Positions 43,446-55,329 are shown, counted from the stretch's first letter. The stretch is DNA of 64,000 bases from Achatina immaculata (GCA_009760885.1 CM019692.1:56224964-56288963), one strand, 5' to 3'. Made by a program: numbers and translations. The notes: generated from the letters alone by a model not told the origin.

Positions 43446-44949
43446 GAGCGACTTCAGTTAATATATAATAAAATATGTACCAGACACAAGTATGATGGGG
43501 CATAATAATGCTCTTGACGTTTGTCGCTCCGAATATAAGCTTTCTTGGTAACGGGGCAGTACCAGAGAGTACTGTTGTATGACGATCGTTCAAGAATTCA
43601 TCTGTAGGGAAGCCACAGGAAGTCAAGATAACTTTATAAATGCTTCCTATTACTTGACTCATTAAGGGAAATAACCTTAGAGAATATCCGGTGTTTCGTA
43701 AAAAAAACAACTAATATTCTATGTATAGTGTAATCTGGTGTGCCTCGCCATACACTCACACATCCAGCCATTTTTTTTTTTCAGAAAACTAAGTCCACTC
43801 TCAGCTAACCACAACTTTTTAGGAAAGTATAACACTAAGGGCTTGTACATTAAAGAAAAAAAAAATTCCCAACATCTGCTGGGTTTTAAACCTTTCGACC
43901 ATTTTAGCTCAGCAGGCAATTAGCCAGATCACACCGACGTCTATATAACTGTTTCAGAGCGAACAATCAAAGACTCCATCTGTTGCAAATATAAGAACGT
44001 TATATTTCCTGCAAACCCAATAACAGAACACTCACATTCTCTCTTTCCCGAAAGAATATTTAATACACAGCTTGTTAATCTGCCCAATAGAATTTCCGCA
44101 TTTAGTCGCATTATAATTATTATTGCATTGTCGTGATATGTCGTTTCTTCAAGTTTATAACAGAACACGTTTTAATATTTTAGCTGCGTATGTGATAGTT
44201 GCTTAGGTACATGTATGTAAACCAGTGAATTTTTTTTCGGTTTTTCTTCTTGGGTCAGGTTTAGCTACAGCCCCAACATTCGTTAGTTGAAACCTTTAAG
44301 TAACCGCGACTTTCGACTTTAACAGAGGTGTCATAAAATCTACATTCAAACATAAATCTTGTGACATAACAGCTCTTTCCGCTTTACCCCGTGGAACGAT
44401 CGGCCTTTAGGGGTCCTTGTACCCATTTTTTTTTTTTTTTTGGCAGCCGAAGACCGTGGCGACAAACGCCCTGAGAATATCACCATTTGTCACAGGGCCC
44501 GAGGTTTCTGACCCGAGGACTGACCAACAAGGGGGACAATCCTCTGGAAAGATGAGAAACAGCCATATTATTGTTTGTAACGCTGTTGTGTCGGGTTTTG
44601 GAAGTATTTGACTTTCGGATACTGCAAATTGGACGAACGTCTGGGAACACTGCTATCAATTATTTCCCTCCTCGTTTCTGGAGTATTTGTAAAACCATGG
44701 GCACAGACTGAATATCATCGTCTGCAGTGCGGGCTGTCAGGAAACTTCTGAATCAGGTATTACAGTTTTCATTGATTTTATTCAGTCTTTCATTACTCTT
44801 GTATTTGACACTACTTCTGCTGCTGCAGTTACTCCTCTTGGTACTATATAGCACTACAGATGCTGTTAATGCTACTCTCTCTTACTACTCTGAGCAACAG
44901 TGCCGTAAACTATTACTTCTTTACTACCACTGGTGCTTCCGCTGCTGTC
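43446..44949. other. Unassigned 1.5-kb stretch
   Basis: Includes an 89-codon minus ORF (43441-43710) without family features and a CpG-containing patch at about 44395-44560. No exon can be defended. Confidence 0.35.
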
Positions 44950-44968
44950 ATTACTACTACTACTACTG

Positions 44969-45035
<67 letters not shown>

Positions 45036-45036
45036 A
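44950..45036 (+). repeat. (CTA)n microsatellite
   Basis: About 26 CTA units followed by CTG. Poly-Tyr and poly-Thr frames across 44727-45299 are artefacts. Confidence 0.95.
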
Positions 45037-45199
45037 GCTGCTGCTGTTGGTTCTGTGATCACTACTACCACCACAACAATAGGGACAACAAATTTGCTAA
45101 CACCGCCTTTACAAAAACAACAACGCTTTCATCATTACCAGCACTCACATCTACCACAACTCATCACTATCATCTTTCACTACCATCGCAGGCACTACA

Positions 45200-45382
45200 T
45201 CACATAGCTCCGATATTTGTCATCTGCACAACTCACTCAGACAAAGGACCCGGCCAGACCTCCATTTCACCTACAGGACAGCCTCTACGGCGGTATTGAA
45301 AATCAGAGATAGAACAGCCGTATTTGTGAGAGAGTCTGGTGTCCTTGTCTGAGCGAACCACGAAGAAGAAGAAGAAGACTTC
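45200..45382 (+). mobile_element. LINE-E 3' end with (GAA)n tail
   Basis: Plus strand: QTKDPARPPFHLQDSLYGGI, a frame break near 45297, then RDRTAVFVRESGVLV and a stop, then GCGAACCACGAAGAAGAAG. This is the last part of an RNase H-type LINE ORF2 and its tail. Confidence 0.65.
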
Positions 45383-46110
45383 AACCACCATTTTGTACTA
45401 CCATCATTCATCACTCACCACTATCATCACTCATCGCTACCACCACATATCACTATCAGCACCCACTACTACCACCAGTCTGCACTATCACCACTACCAC
45501 CATTCATTACAATCACCACCAATACCTACCACCACCTACTACTACCACCAGTCTACATTACCACTGTCACCACTCACTGCTACAATAGGAACAACAAAAG
45601 CTATTTCTACTGTGACTACAAAAGCACTACTTTGCTAATGCTATTTCAACAATTAAGAAAAAAAAACTACTACCATTACTACAACTGATGCTATTACTAC
45701 TGCTGTTTGTTCTATCATTTCATTTAGTGCTCCCACTGCTGATGCTATTACTACTGCTGTTTGTTTTACTACTACTTCTACTATGCCCACTTATGATGCT
45801 ATTACTACTTCTGCTTGTTCTACTACATTCTACCACTACTACTGCTGATAATAGTACTACTGCTGCTTGTTCTACTACATCTTCTACTGCTACTACTGCT
45901 GATGATAGTACTACTGCTGCTTGTTCTACTACATCTTCTACTGCTACTACTGCTGATGATAGTGCGACTGCTGCTTGTTCTACTACTCCTGCCGCTACTA
46001 CTACTGCTACCACCATTTCTACAACACCAAAACCTACTAATGCTGCTGCTATTATTTCTGCTGCTCATACTACAGTTAGTATTATTACAGCTGCTATTAC
46101 TATTAGTTGT
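45383..46110 (+). repeat. Trinucleotide-biased region with 54-bp tandem units
   Basis: CAC/TAC/ACT-rich sequence throughout. From about 45690 to 46010 six diverged 54-bp units of the form ATTACTACTGCTG...TGTTCTACTAC...TACTGCT are in tandem, the middle three nearly identical. Long Leu, Thr and Ala/Val frames are caused by the triplet bias. Confidence 0.85.
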
Positions 46111-46567
46111 AGAAGCTTATTTTTGTTTTACTGGTAAAACAACTTCATGGCCAGGAAAAGTCTTACTTTTTTCAATAAATAATTCATTTAGTACATTTAA
46201 CTCTCCCAGTAATAGTTTTGTAGACAGAACAGACGGTAAACGAACACAAAAAATGACCATCTTTAATCCTTCCTGTGTCTGTTTATATGGATGTGGTCCA
46301 CAGACAAGGGGAGAGGGGAACCCAAACAAAAACAACTTTGTTTTAACTGTAGCAGAGAGAAGGCTTTCGTTGAGTTTTGTTACTGTGTTCTTCTATTACA
46401 ATTTTACAATTCAGCATGTAGAAGATCTAATCTTATACTTCTTTGCTCTTCTTTGCACCTTAAAGCACACCCATCTTTTTGCTATTTGCACCAAACTATG
46501 GAAATAAAAAAAATACAATTTTTGTTTTACTTTTGTTTTTAATTTTATTTGGAATCTACATGTCTTT
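46111..46567. other. Unassigned stretch
   Basis: Unique-looking sequence; no exon or repeat supported. Confidence 0.4.
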
Positions 46568-46722
46568 TCTGCTTCTTCTTCTTCTTATTCGAACCGCGAG
46601 CTGATGTTCTTTGCAGCTGATGCAGTGACGACATTGAGGCACAGCATCACTTCGGATTGGGAGCCAGTTATGGCGGCCATTTTTTTATTCTTTGAGCGGA
46701 GCTAAAAAGCAGGGAGTGAGTA
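46568..46722 (-). repeat. R1 GAA-tail repeat, copy 8, tail half only
   Basis: (TTC)n, GAACCGCGAGCTGATGTTC, TTTGCAGCTGATGCAGTG, GGAGCCAGTTATGGCGGCC, GGAGCTAAAAAGCAGGG. The far half is absent, as expected of 5' truncation if GAA is the 3' tail. Confidence 0.85.
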
Positions 46723-46783
46723 GTAGAGAGACGTTTCTTGAACAATTTTTTTTATAAATAGGTAACAACGAGACTTTCCTACG

Positions 46784-46880
46784 GGGAGCGAGATAGCGCA
46801 GTACGTTAGTACGCTGTTCTCTCCTGGCTAGACGGCTGCTCGTCCTACCGGAGTCCGTGGTTCGAATCTCTTGTGATTTT
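46784..46880 (+). mobile_element. SINE-3, tRNA-like head
   Basis: A-box-like ATAGCGCAGTACGTTAGTACG and B box GTGGTTCGAATCTC at about 46858. There is no acceptor-stem complementarity, so it is not a functional tRNA gene. Confidence 0.55.
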
Positions 46881-46934
46881 TCTTTCTCTCACGTCTCACT
46901 AAAGAGCTTTGTCTACGATTTTTTCGAGGTCTGA

Positions 46935-48680
46935 TCCTCATCATCATCATCAGGTGCCGTGCCGACTGGCGTTGGCTATTATGATTCTCCAGAGTACCCG
47001 ATCCTTCATGCAGGCCATCAGTTCAGTTAGTGATCTCCTCTCACACCATCCCGTCAGACTGTCCAGTATTATTTCTCTTGGTCTTCCTCTTGATCTTCTT
47101 CCTTCTATTTTTCCTGTTGTTATAATATTTTCAATGCCCCCTCTTCTCATTGCATGTCCTATGAAAGTACATTGTCTCTCTCTTATCTTTTTGACAAGGT
47201 TTTTTGTCTCTCCAGCTCTTCTCATACATTCTTCATTAGTTATTTTTGCTGTCCAGGGGATTCGCAACATTCTTCTAATAAACCACATTTCTGCTGCTTC
47301 CAATGATTTTTGTGCAGACTTGCCTATTGTCCATGATTCACTTCCATATAATAAGATAGGTTCAATATAGCATTTTAGGACTCGTTTTCTAACATTCATT
47401 GATAAAGATGTGTTAGCTAATATATTTCTCATTATCTGAAATGCAGTCTTTGCTTGACCTATTCTGTTCCTAATTTCTGTTCTGCATTTCCCATCTGAAG
47501 TTATTACTGCTCCAAGGTATTTGAATTTCTGCACCTGCTTTAGAATGGTTCCGTTTAATTTAATACTGCATGCTGGTGGATTCTGTTTCTTAGATATAAC
47601 CATAGTCTCTGTCTTTTTGATGTTCAAAGTAAGGCCTTTCTGTTCACTTTCTTTGGCGACTTTATCCAAGAGATTTTGCAGGTCTTGTTGGTTCTCCGCT
47701 ATCAGTACTGTGTCGTCAGCACACCGAAGGTTGTTAATATTGTATCCTCCAATTTTTATGCCTGGTTCTGTGATGATTGTTCTTAGAATATTCTCGCTGT
47801 ACAGAGAAAAAAGGTCTGGAGATAGTACACATCCTTGTCGCACCCCTTGTTTTATAGGTTGGTATTTTCCAGTTCTATTTTCAACTCGAACTGCTGCTTC
47901 TTGCTGCCAGTATAGATGTTTTACAATCCTCAAGTCTTTGCCGTCTATACTGATGTCTTCAAGCATTTTAATAATTTCACTATGTTTCACCTTGTCAAAT
48001 GCCTTGGTGTAATCAATGAAGCATAAGTAGAGATCTTTCTGTACTTCTAAAGCTCTTTCTGTTAGTGTTCGTAAAGCATAAATGGCATTGTGTGTTCCCT
48101 TTCCTTCAACAAATCCAAACTGTTCATCTGCTATTTCCATTTTTATCTTGTTCCTTGTTCTTCTCATAATTATTCTCAGAAGTAGCTTCGTTATGTGACA
48201 TGAGAGGCTGATAGTCCGGTGGTCGTCATATTCCTTTGCACCTGGTTTCTTTGGTAGTTCTATAAACGTGGATTTAATCAGGTCACTGGGAATACAACCA
48301 CTGTTGTAAATATCATTCAGTAACTTGGTTATTATTTTTATTCCTGTCTCCTCTAGTGCCTCTATTTCTTCTATTGTTATATTAACAGGCCCAGTCGCTT
48401 TTCCTTTCTTCATGTGTTTGACGGCATCTATGATTTCATCTTCAAGTATTGGTGGTCCATCACAGTTTTCAGTATCTGGTGTTAATTCTGGTCTTTCTCC
48501 TCCATATAGCTCACCGAAATATACTCTGTCCACCTGTCCACAATGTCTTCTTTTCCCATTAACATTTTACCTTCTTTCGATTTCAGGCATCCTGTGGTAT
48601 ATTTTGTTTTCCTGCCTGTGAGTTCATTCATTCGTCTGATCCTACAAAACTGTTTTCCTACTTTACCAGACATTTCTTGA
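46935..48680 (-). mobile_element. LINE-B (RTE-like), RT through 3' end
   Basis: Begins near 48680 with MSGKVGKQFCRIRRMNELTG and [11 protein letters not shown], the linker before the RT. A frameshift at about 48510-48530 moves to the long frame ending at 46950. The tail after the stop is (TGA)n (46938-46952 complement), typical of RTE elements. Endonuclease and 5' UTR are missing. The two other LINE-B stubs (25.9 and 62.5 kb) contain only the C-terminus. Confidence 0.9.
46950..48533 (-). CDS. LINE-B reverse transcriptase ORF (527 codons, defective)
   Basis: Non-LTR retrotransposon ORF2 fragment; the intact protein would copy element RNA into DNA at a nicked target. Visible in order: pre-[21 protein letters not shown] (45-62; D of GPDN is V), DDHRTISL (103-110; Y of YRTI is H), FIDYTKAFD with catalytic Asp (172-180), [10 protein letters not shown] (230-239), [11 protein letters not shown] where YADD has become CADD (270-280), [11 protein letters not shown] (338-348), LLYGSESW (394-401), the GHAMRRGG segment and [10 protein letters not shown] (478-487), ending ASRHGT. 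The long frame without stops suggests modest age, but the CADD change, missing endonuclease and upstream frameshift mean it is not active. The start codon is simply the first Met in frame. Confidence 0.8.
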   Translation of the reverse strand: MDRVYFGELYGGERPELTPDTENCDGPPILEDEIIDAVKHMKKGKATGPVNITIEEIEALEETGIKIITKLLNDIYNSGCIPSDLIKSTFIELPKKPGAKEYDDHRTISLSCHITKLLLRIIMRRTRNKIKMEIADEQFGFVEGKGTHNAIYALRTLTERALEVQKDLYLCFIDYTKAFDKVKHSEIIKMLEDISIDGKDLRIVKHLYWQQEAAVRVENRTGKYQPIKQGVRQGCVLSPDLFSLYSENILRTIITEPGIKIGGYNINNLRCADDTVLIAENQQDLQNLLDKVAKESEQKGLTLNIKKTETMVISKKQNPPACSIKLNGTILKQVQKFKYLGAVITSDGKCRTEIRNRIGQAKTAFQIMRNILANTSLSMNVRKRVLKCYIEPILLYGSESWTIGKSAQKSLEAAEMWFIRRMLRIPWTAKITNEECMRRAGETKNLVKKIRERQCTFIGHAMRRGGIENIITTGKIEGRRSRGRPREIILDSLTGWCERRSLTELMACMKDRVLWRIIIANASRHGT

Positions 48681-49293
48681 GAACTTTATGTATAAGGGGA
48701 ACGATTGGCGGAAGTATGACGTCAAAGATTGGAGAGAGAGAGAGAGAGAGAGAGAGATGCTTGGCGGCCACTAGCATTGTACGTCGGTTTACAGGCTATT
48801 GCTATTTGTCTGTAAAGTGGACAATTAACCTGTTTCCCGAATTGGTAATCGGATATGGACATGAGCAGTCCATACCGACTTTCAACATACAACAGTGGGG
48901 TGTGTCTATGATTTCTAATGCTATTTTGCGCGATATCAGGTTCCTTGTTTTGCGTGTTACACAAGCATGAACATGTTGCTCATCTTTATAAATACCCCTC
49001 CGATAGTATTTAGACCGAATGCATCGTGGAGCCACCAGGAGGTCCAAGAGACCTACCAAAAATCAGGCTGGAGCTAACCCGTCTGGACAGACAGAACAAC
49101 TCGGTAATGTGTTATAAAACTGCTTTCTTAGATAACGTCCAGATCATCTGCCCCCTTGCACACCGACAATGAACCTGTAATCAGTTTCACTCGTTCTCTC
49201 ACTCACACGTCGTTCTATTTGTCTCATCAAAATAGAGAGAGAATACGTGCATGACAATTTTAGTACCAGACTGGATGAAGATACATACAATTT
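48681..49293. other. Unassigned stretch with (GA)n
   Basis: (GA)n at 48731-48758. Rest unique; no exon supported. Confidence 0.4.
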
Positions 49294-49334
49294 ATATAGG
49301 CTGGTTGCGAACGAAGAAGAAGATATAGGCTGGT
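49294..49334 (+). mobile_element. 17-bp LINE-tail micro-insertion with 12-bp TSD
   Basis: ATATAGGCTGGT occurs at 49294-49305 and 49323-49334. Between them is only TGCGAACGAAGAAGAAG, which resembles the last bases of LINE-E (GAGCGAACCACGAAGAAGAAG at 45353). This looks like a target-primed insertion aborted almost at once. Confidence 0.6.
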
Positions 49335-49515
49335 CTGCTCTCGCTGTGTAGACACATTTTTTTTGTTTGTCATTTTTGCCCATTTATTCAAACTATATCT
49401 CACAAAAACATAATTTTAATGGTTGTAATTTTAATTATAATGTCAAATCTATATATTTTTAAATATTTTGCGGTAGTACATTTCCACAGTTTTTCCTCTA
49501 CTCATTTTTATCTTT

Positions 49516-49516
<1 letters not shown>

Positions 49517-49577
<61 letters not shown>
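49517..49577 (+). repeat. (GT)n microsatellite
   Basis: About 30 GT units; followed by a T run and G run (49597-49615). Confidence 0.97.
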
Positions 49578-49738
49578 GGAAAGGGCGGATAGTTGTTTTT
49601 TTTTTTTTGGGGGGGGCTACGTATGAAATATTGTATGATTTACATATAATTAAGAGTTTCAGCTTTCGAAAATATATTTCGTTCTTTTTTTTTATGAAAT
49701 GAAAAAAATTAGGAAAAAAGGGGGTGGGGGTGAGGATG

Positions 49739-50028
<290 letters not shown>

Positions 50029-50029
<1 letters not shown>

Positions 50030-51469
50030 AAATACAACTGACATCTTAAAATAGGAAATAAAGACGCACAAGAACAGGATGAAAAGTTATGACAAAAAAA
50101 CTACAAATAAAAATCTAGATAAAACACACGCTGATAAAATATCTCAGGGACGAAGCAGGCTCATAGATTTTATTAGGATTCTAAGAATTATAAAATATTA
50201 TTTCCTGGGTTGTGTGTGTGTGGGGGGGGGGGGGGCGTGGGGGTGGTGGTGTTATAGATGCCGCACATGATGATGATAAACTGGTTCTGGAAATAACTTC
50301 CATCCACCCTGCACCCTTTTCTACTTAGCACACTTCCAGTTTTCTTTCCGTCGCCCTGTCCTACTTCAGATTCAACTAGTCCGTATCAGCGCCTGTACAA
50401 AAGGCTCATTAAAATCTAAATTTTAAAATTCATAACAAGCAGCGACTTCTCTCAGCTGATAATCCAACATCCTCTGCTGTTTCGGCGGCAACCTTTTTGG
50501 GTGGTCCTATTAAAAAGTGTGCGGCTGTTGTCGGAACAGAAAACACGGAACGAAAACGATATAGTCTAGATGTTGTGGTGTTGTAAAAAGACGCAGGGCA
50601 AGATTTCAACGAAAGAATACAAACATGTAACATGGCGAATTCTATAGCGGCAACGGATCGGAGATAGCCAGGCGTAGCGGGGGTTTGTAAACACAATGTC
50701 AGAGGAAGTGTGAGATTAGAGAGAAAGAAAATAAATGGGCAGAAGGAAGCGAGATTAGTGGAGAAGTGATAGGTCAGTGACGCTAGCGAGGTGATAAAAC
50801 ATGTGGGTAGGTGAATGTTTCTCCCGAGAAAGTTATCCCGAATGAGAGAATCCGAAAGCGTGGATGTATGTATTGACGTATGCGTATGTATTTTTTTGAC
50901 ATAAATGGACAGAGAAATCGTGATGAACGAACAAATTGATAATTGTATACATATTCATACACGGATTTAAGATATTGGTGACTGCATGGATGTGTAAATA
51001 AATAATGAATAAATGTATGGAGCCATAAGAAATCTAGCCCTTATTACTTACTGTAAATATTCATATGAAAATTGACCTTATTACTGGGGGGAAAAATGAC
51101 TTCCAGAAAGTTCTCTAGCCCATTAACAGTCCACTATTATTTTAAAGATACCCATAAATTCATTGGTACCTTTGATTCACATCGAGTAATCATACCCGTG
51201 ATTTCATATCTCTGTTTACGAATCTCTCCAAGTTTCATCTTCTGTGACATTCCTTCTGTAGTATTCGCTTAAGGCACGTTCTGTTTGCTAGTTTCACATT
51301 TATTATTTTTGTTTTCCTTCTCATTTTCTTCTCATTTTCATGTTTATTCAGGCCGCCAGGTAATCAGTGGAAATCGAGTTCATTGAAATCATTCAGTTTT
51401 CTAATCATATCCATGTGTTTCTTACTGAGAACCCGTTAGCTCAAATGACTCCTGTAAACATACACTGTC
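50029..51469. other. Unassigned 1.4-kb stretch
   Basis: G run at 50222-50236. A moderately CpG-rich patch at about 50440-50700 includes AACATGGCGAATTC, but the frame closes after 11 codons. No gene supported. Confidence 0.4.
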
Positions 51470-51757
51470 AGTCAGTCATTTACATGTCCCTTGAGGAACT
51501 TTGCCTCCCTAACAGCTCTCATGTAGGCCTCTCGGCTGTAAGCAAGATGGCCTGCTGCTGATGCATCCATTCTCAGATAATCAACGATGTCCTGCAGCCA
51601 TCTTCACTTTGGTCTTCCTCTCTTTCTTTTTCCCATTATGTACCCTTCCAAGACGGTCTTCTCTAGATTATCGTGACGTTTAATGTGTCCAAAATATTTT
51701 AAGTTTTCTTTGTTTAATCCTCTTTACTAGCCAGCCTTCTTCAATACTAAGTTGGGC
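51470..51757 (-). mobile_element. LINE-A 3' end fragment
   Basis: Minus strand: EEGWLVKRI-like start (about 51755), NIKYFGHIKRHDNLEKTVLE-like segment, KRERKTK(V)KMAAGHR, AAGHLAYSREAYMRAVREAK. The tail is TGAC-type (CAGTCAGTCA at 51468-51478 on plus). Same boundaries as the other LINE-A stubs. Confidence 0.82.
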
Positions 51758-52239
51758 ATACACTAGAGAAAAGAATCAGTGGAAGCGTATGATGTACTTT
51801 AAGGGGAAAAAAAGAGGAATAAAATGAATGGGACGGCACTAAAAGATAACATAAACATGCGAATATTTTAGTCAAACGTCTTTTTTTTTTTCCGAGGATG
51901 TAAATGACAAAACAGCAGAAAGCACTTATCTTACAGACGTTCCTGTTGAATGAAAGTCAGACATGTGTCACCGAGCACATGAGTATCGAAATGGTGCACT
52001 CGCTTCTCATGTCGTTAACCGAGAACTGGACTACTATCTAAATTCTACAACGCTGTACTTGACCCCTCTTGACAGCGGAAACGAAAGGATAACCTGGCGG
52101 GATCTTGACCACACGAATCCTCCATTGTGTGGCCAGGCTTGGGAAAAAAAAAAATGGACATCAACATTAAATTCTTAATATAACCTCAGGAAGGCGCGGT
52201 GTAACGTAGCGGTCAGCGGTCCATAACCGGGTATCCGGG
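51758..52239. other. Unassigned stretch
   Basis: Ends in GTGTAACGTAGCGGTCAGCGGT (52199-52220), weakly tRNA-like, next to R1 copy 9. Confidence 0.35.
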
Positions 52240-52530
52240 TGACAGTTTTACCGAACCCACAGCCTTACCAAGATCCTGTTCCAAGCTGCCCCTTTGTGAC
52301 ACCTCCAGCAACAGCTTCGGTCTGGATAAAAGACAGAGAGTGCAGCTGTTCTTGTGACGGAGGAGTCTGCTAAGGAAGCATTGCATCTTCTTGCTTTTAT
52401 AAACATCCCGGAACTGCAGAAATAACTGCCGTAATCCAGTACACCTTGGCGTGTTCGTCGACACTTTTACTACAGTGGCTACGGAGAACACCCTGCTCGG
52501 TATTCCAGGGAAACAAAACAACAACAACAA
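52240..52530 (+). repeat. R1 GAA-tail repeat, copy 9, diverged
   Basis: ACCAAGATCCTGTTCCAAG, CCTCCAGCAACAGCTTCGG, GGAGTCTGCTAAGGAAGCA, CAGAAATAACTGCCGTAATC, GGTATTCCAGGGAAAC then (AAC)n instead of (GAA)n. Confidence 0.7.
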
Positions 52531-52592
52531 CAACAACATGAACGCCTCGGGGGAAGAACCGTTTTCCCCCTTCCAAATTTCTTGTTCAGTAT

Positions 52593-52728
52593 TCTTAAGT
52601 ACTATATCGCCCTCTAGTGTGCTGACAGGTCAAGGAAAATATGGCCAATAACACCATATCCCTATGTGCCTCTAAGGCATGACAGGATTACCTTTACCTT
52701 TTTTTTTTTTACCTTACTCTTAAGTACT
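52593..52728 (+). mobile_element. SINE-1, 5'-truncated, with 11-bp TSD
   Basis: TCTTAAGTACT at 52593-52603 and again at 52718-52728 flanks only the 3' part of SINE-1 (CCCTCTAGTGTGCTGACAGG, GTGCCTCTAAGGCATGACAGG, ATTACCTTTACC, T run). The tRNA head was never copied, so this copy could not be transcribed. Confidence 0.88.
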
Positions 52729-53224
52729 GTCATTGTGACTTCTTGTTCAGTATTTTATCTAGAAATCTAAAATCTCTTCGTTTATTTAAACTTAACTCTA
52801 TGTTTTGTGTGGCTGTATATATGTAGGAGTTATAAACTCCCCATAAAATCATCATTCATTAATTGCGAAAACATCAACAATAAAACAAAAAGAGTAAAAG
52901 GCTAAGTGTAAATGGTACGTTATTTTCCAGTAGCAGTCTTCATATATAAACACTCATCTTCGTACACAAGCCGTCTTTTTTGTCGAGTCTTTTTTTTTTA
53001 AATACAAAACAGTTTTTCATGCGGTCAAAACTAAAATAATAAAAACAATAATTAATAAAACATCGTGAACTTGAGATATGTCTGTCTGGCAGCTCATCTT
53101 TCCATTCAGACTTCTCATTCTGGCAGGAAAAAAAAAAGTGATACACGCGGATCTCAGAGTTCATCTTTCGCCAAAACTCTCACACGAAAGAAAAACAAAC
53201 AAGAGATACGGGTTTTTCTATCTG
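52729..53224. other. Unassigned AT-rich stretch
   Basis: No supported feature. Confidence 0.4.
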
Positions 53225-53365
53225 AACCTTCGGCGCCGACGCTACTGGAGGCTAAAGTTACGTACGAGAGTGGAACCTGCTTGGTCCACGATCCTCATTC
53301 GTGTGGTGATTTTGTGGTATGCCCAAGTCCCCACTTACACTGCCTTTGTGGGTTTTGTTAGAATA
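53225..53365 (+). CDS. Possible exon encoding an EGF/EB-like Cys module
   Basis: Plus frame reads EAKVTYESGTCLVHDPHSCG then DFVVCPSPHLHCLCGFC and stop. The spacing Cys-x7-Cys-x5-Cys-x6-Cys-x-Cys followed by GF resembles EGF or EB modules of secreted and receptor proteins, which are often coded by single small exons. No strong 3' splice site is visible upstream and the stop follows the module at once, so it may be a relic or chance. No host neighbours support it. Confidence 0.22.
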
Positions 53366-53924
53366 TCTTACTTTTTACGGCTGCTTTTTCCGCCCTGAAG
53401 TAATTTGGTTATAATCCAAGAAGAAAAACAATTTTAATGGACCATATTTCTATTAGAAGTTGAGTGAGCACAAAAACAAATACAGACCATGATTTCGCTT
53501 TAACTTGGATTACAGAAATTACTATTAAGATACAAAGCTGATTTTTAATGTTGGTTATCTGTTATACGAGCCACAAAGAAAAATACATTTGCTCTGAAAT
53601 CGTCACCAGATAAATATGATGTCAGCTGTCATCCTACGTTATAGATCGAGTTTAGGGAACTAGCAACTTTTGCCAATGGGTAAACCACTGAAAGTTGATC
53701 ATCTGTATTGTGTTGATGTCTGCTACTGATGTCTGTCTTGCTCTCGTCTAAGTATTTTTCTGACTTCACCTCCTCTCGCTGGTGGTGTTTCATTGTTGTT
53801 GACATGGGAGTTTGTCATTTTTTATGTCAGTGTACAGATTTTTTATAACATTCTCTCCAATTTTTTTTTTTTTGGTCTTTATATTATTATTAAAATTTTG
53901 GGGGTGAAGATATTATCCAATATG
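53366..53924. other. Unassigned stretch
   Basis: No supported feature. Confidence 0.4.
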
Positions 53925-54226
53925 GCAAACAGCGACCCATAACAACATATTAATGTCAGGGTTGGCGAACCATAGCCGACCTCTTCTTTGGTCCCTCCAG
54001 TAACAGCCTGGCCAACAGGGCAGGGATCGCCATAGCCCCCATGGTGGTGGAGTCTGCTATAGAAGCAGTCACACCCCTGTCATTTTTATCTCATCCACTC
54101 GTGAACGAAAAAAAACAACAACAGCCATCATAAACCGCTCTCAATCAGACTGCCTCAACATCTTTACCGCATCGACTGCAAAGAACGCAAGCTCGCAATT
54201 CCGAGAAGAAGAAGAAGAAGAAGAAA
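53925..54226 (+). repeat. R1 GAA-tail repeat, copy 10
   Basis: CAGCGACCCATAACAAC, GTCAGGGTTGGCGAACCATAG, CCTCCAGTAACAGCCTGG, GGGCAGGGATCGCCATAGCC, ATGGTGGTGGAGTCTGC, GACTGCAAAGAACGCAAGC, AATTCCGAGAAGAAGAAG. Full-length with a clean (GAA)n tail. Confidence 0.9.
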
Positions 54227-55329
54227 ATTATTTTAAAAATTATGTTAGATTTACTATACTGTTTTGTAATATAATATTTCATCTGATTTTCAAATACACG
54301 TAAATATTCTTGATTAAGCAGCCTCATACTACCTATAATTATCTATTTGCTTATATTCATCATAATTTTATTTTACTTTTTAGTACGTTCAACGTAATAA
54401 CAAGAAGCATGTCATTGTTTCAAAAACTCGTTTTTTTTAAAAAAAATAATATATTTTTTCTCCATTCTTTCCATCATTTTACGTCCCTCGCTTTCAAACA
54501 TCAAAATTATTTCGCTCAGTCTTTCCTCGGAATAATCCAGTATCGTCTCATACGAGTAAAAGTCTGCTGCGAACCTTGTTCATCAAATACTGCTGAGTTA
54601 TTTACACCTTACAGATCTCTTTTGTATGCTTGAGTGTTTTATCTTCTTTTTCTTTCCCATCAAATAATTCAAGACGGTTTTCAGCAGTTTCTTTTTTTTT
54701 TTTTTTTAATCTTTGCTTCAGTCTTCGGGACCACAGGCGCTTGGTGGGACATCACTTATACTTTATCCCATTTCATCTCCTACACCCTCGAATATTTCTA
54801 AATTGGCATCTTACGTTTGAGTTTGTTTCGTATTTGTATCATGAATTTGTCGGGTGTATCTTTACCCCGTTTCTAGGACATCCATGTTTATTTCAAAGGC
54901 TAGGGTCTTTGCTTTTGTACTGTCTTCAATTTTAGCTTAAACTTAGCATATTTTAACTTTTACTTTGTAACATCTGCGGTCGATGGAAAAATCTGCTAAT
55001 TTATATTCTTTCGGCCAGCAGGGGAGCGTTTGGGGATTTTCTGCGATGTGAATATGCATACACCCTTCCGGTGATTGTGCCGTTGCCCATTCCACTAGTC
55101 CATCTCTTCTTTCTTCACATTTTCTAAGAACAAAAGTTCTTACTACGTGCTAATATGGTTCTACATGTTGTCACATCCAGACATAGCAAGTATTTGTGAT
55201 CATTTGTACCTGCATAAATGATCCTAAAGTTGTTGCTTCCTCTTTGGAGCTGCCCGTTGTTGGGTCATATGCACGGGTAATGTTAACATTGAAAAGTTTA
55301 CCTTTTAGTATAACCATCAGTAACTTTAC
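54227..55329. other. Unassigned AT-rich stretch
   Basis: Two overlapping plus ORFs (54310-54633, 54630-54935) have ordinary AT-driven composition and no family features. Confidence 0.4.

Noticed and set aside
45815..46507. 230-codon leucine-rich ORF
   Set aside because: Caused by CTG/TTA/CTA triplet bias followed by unrelated sequence; no family features.
46784..46880. Functional tRNA gene
   Set aside because: Has A/B-box-like motifs but no acceptor-stem pairing or proper cloverleaf; it fits a SINE head.
50440..50700. CpG-rich patch with ATGGCG start as a gene start
   Set aside because: The frame closes after 11 codons and no splice donor or promoter motif is clear.
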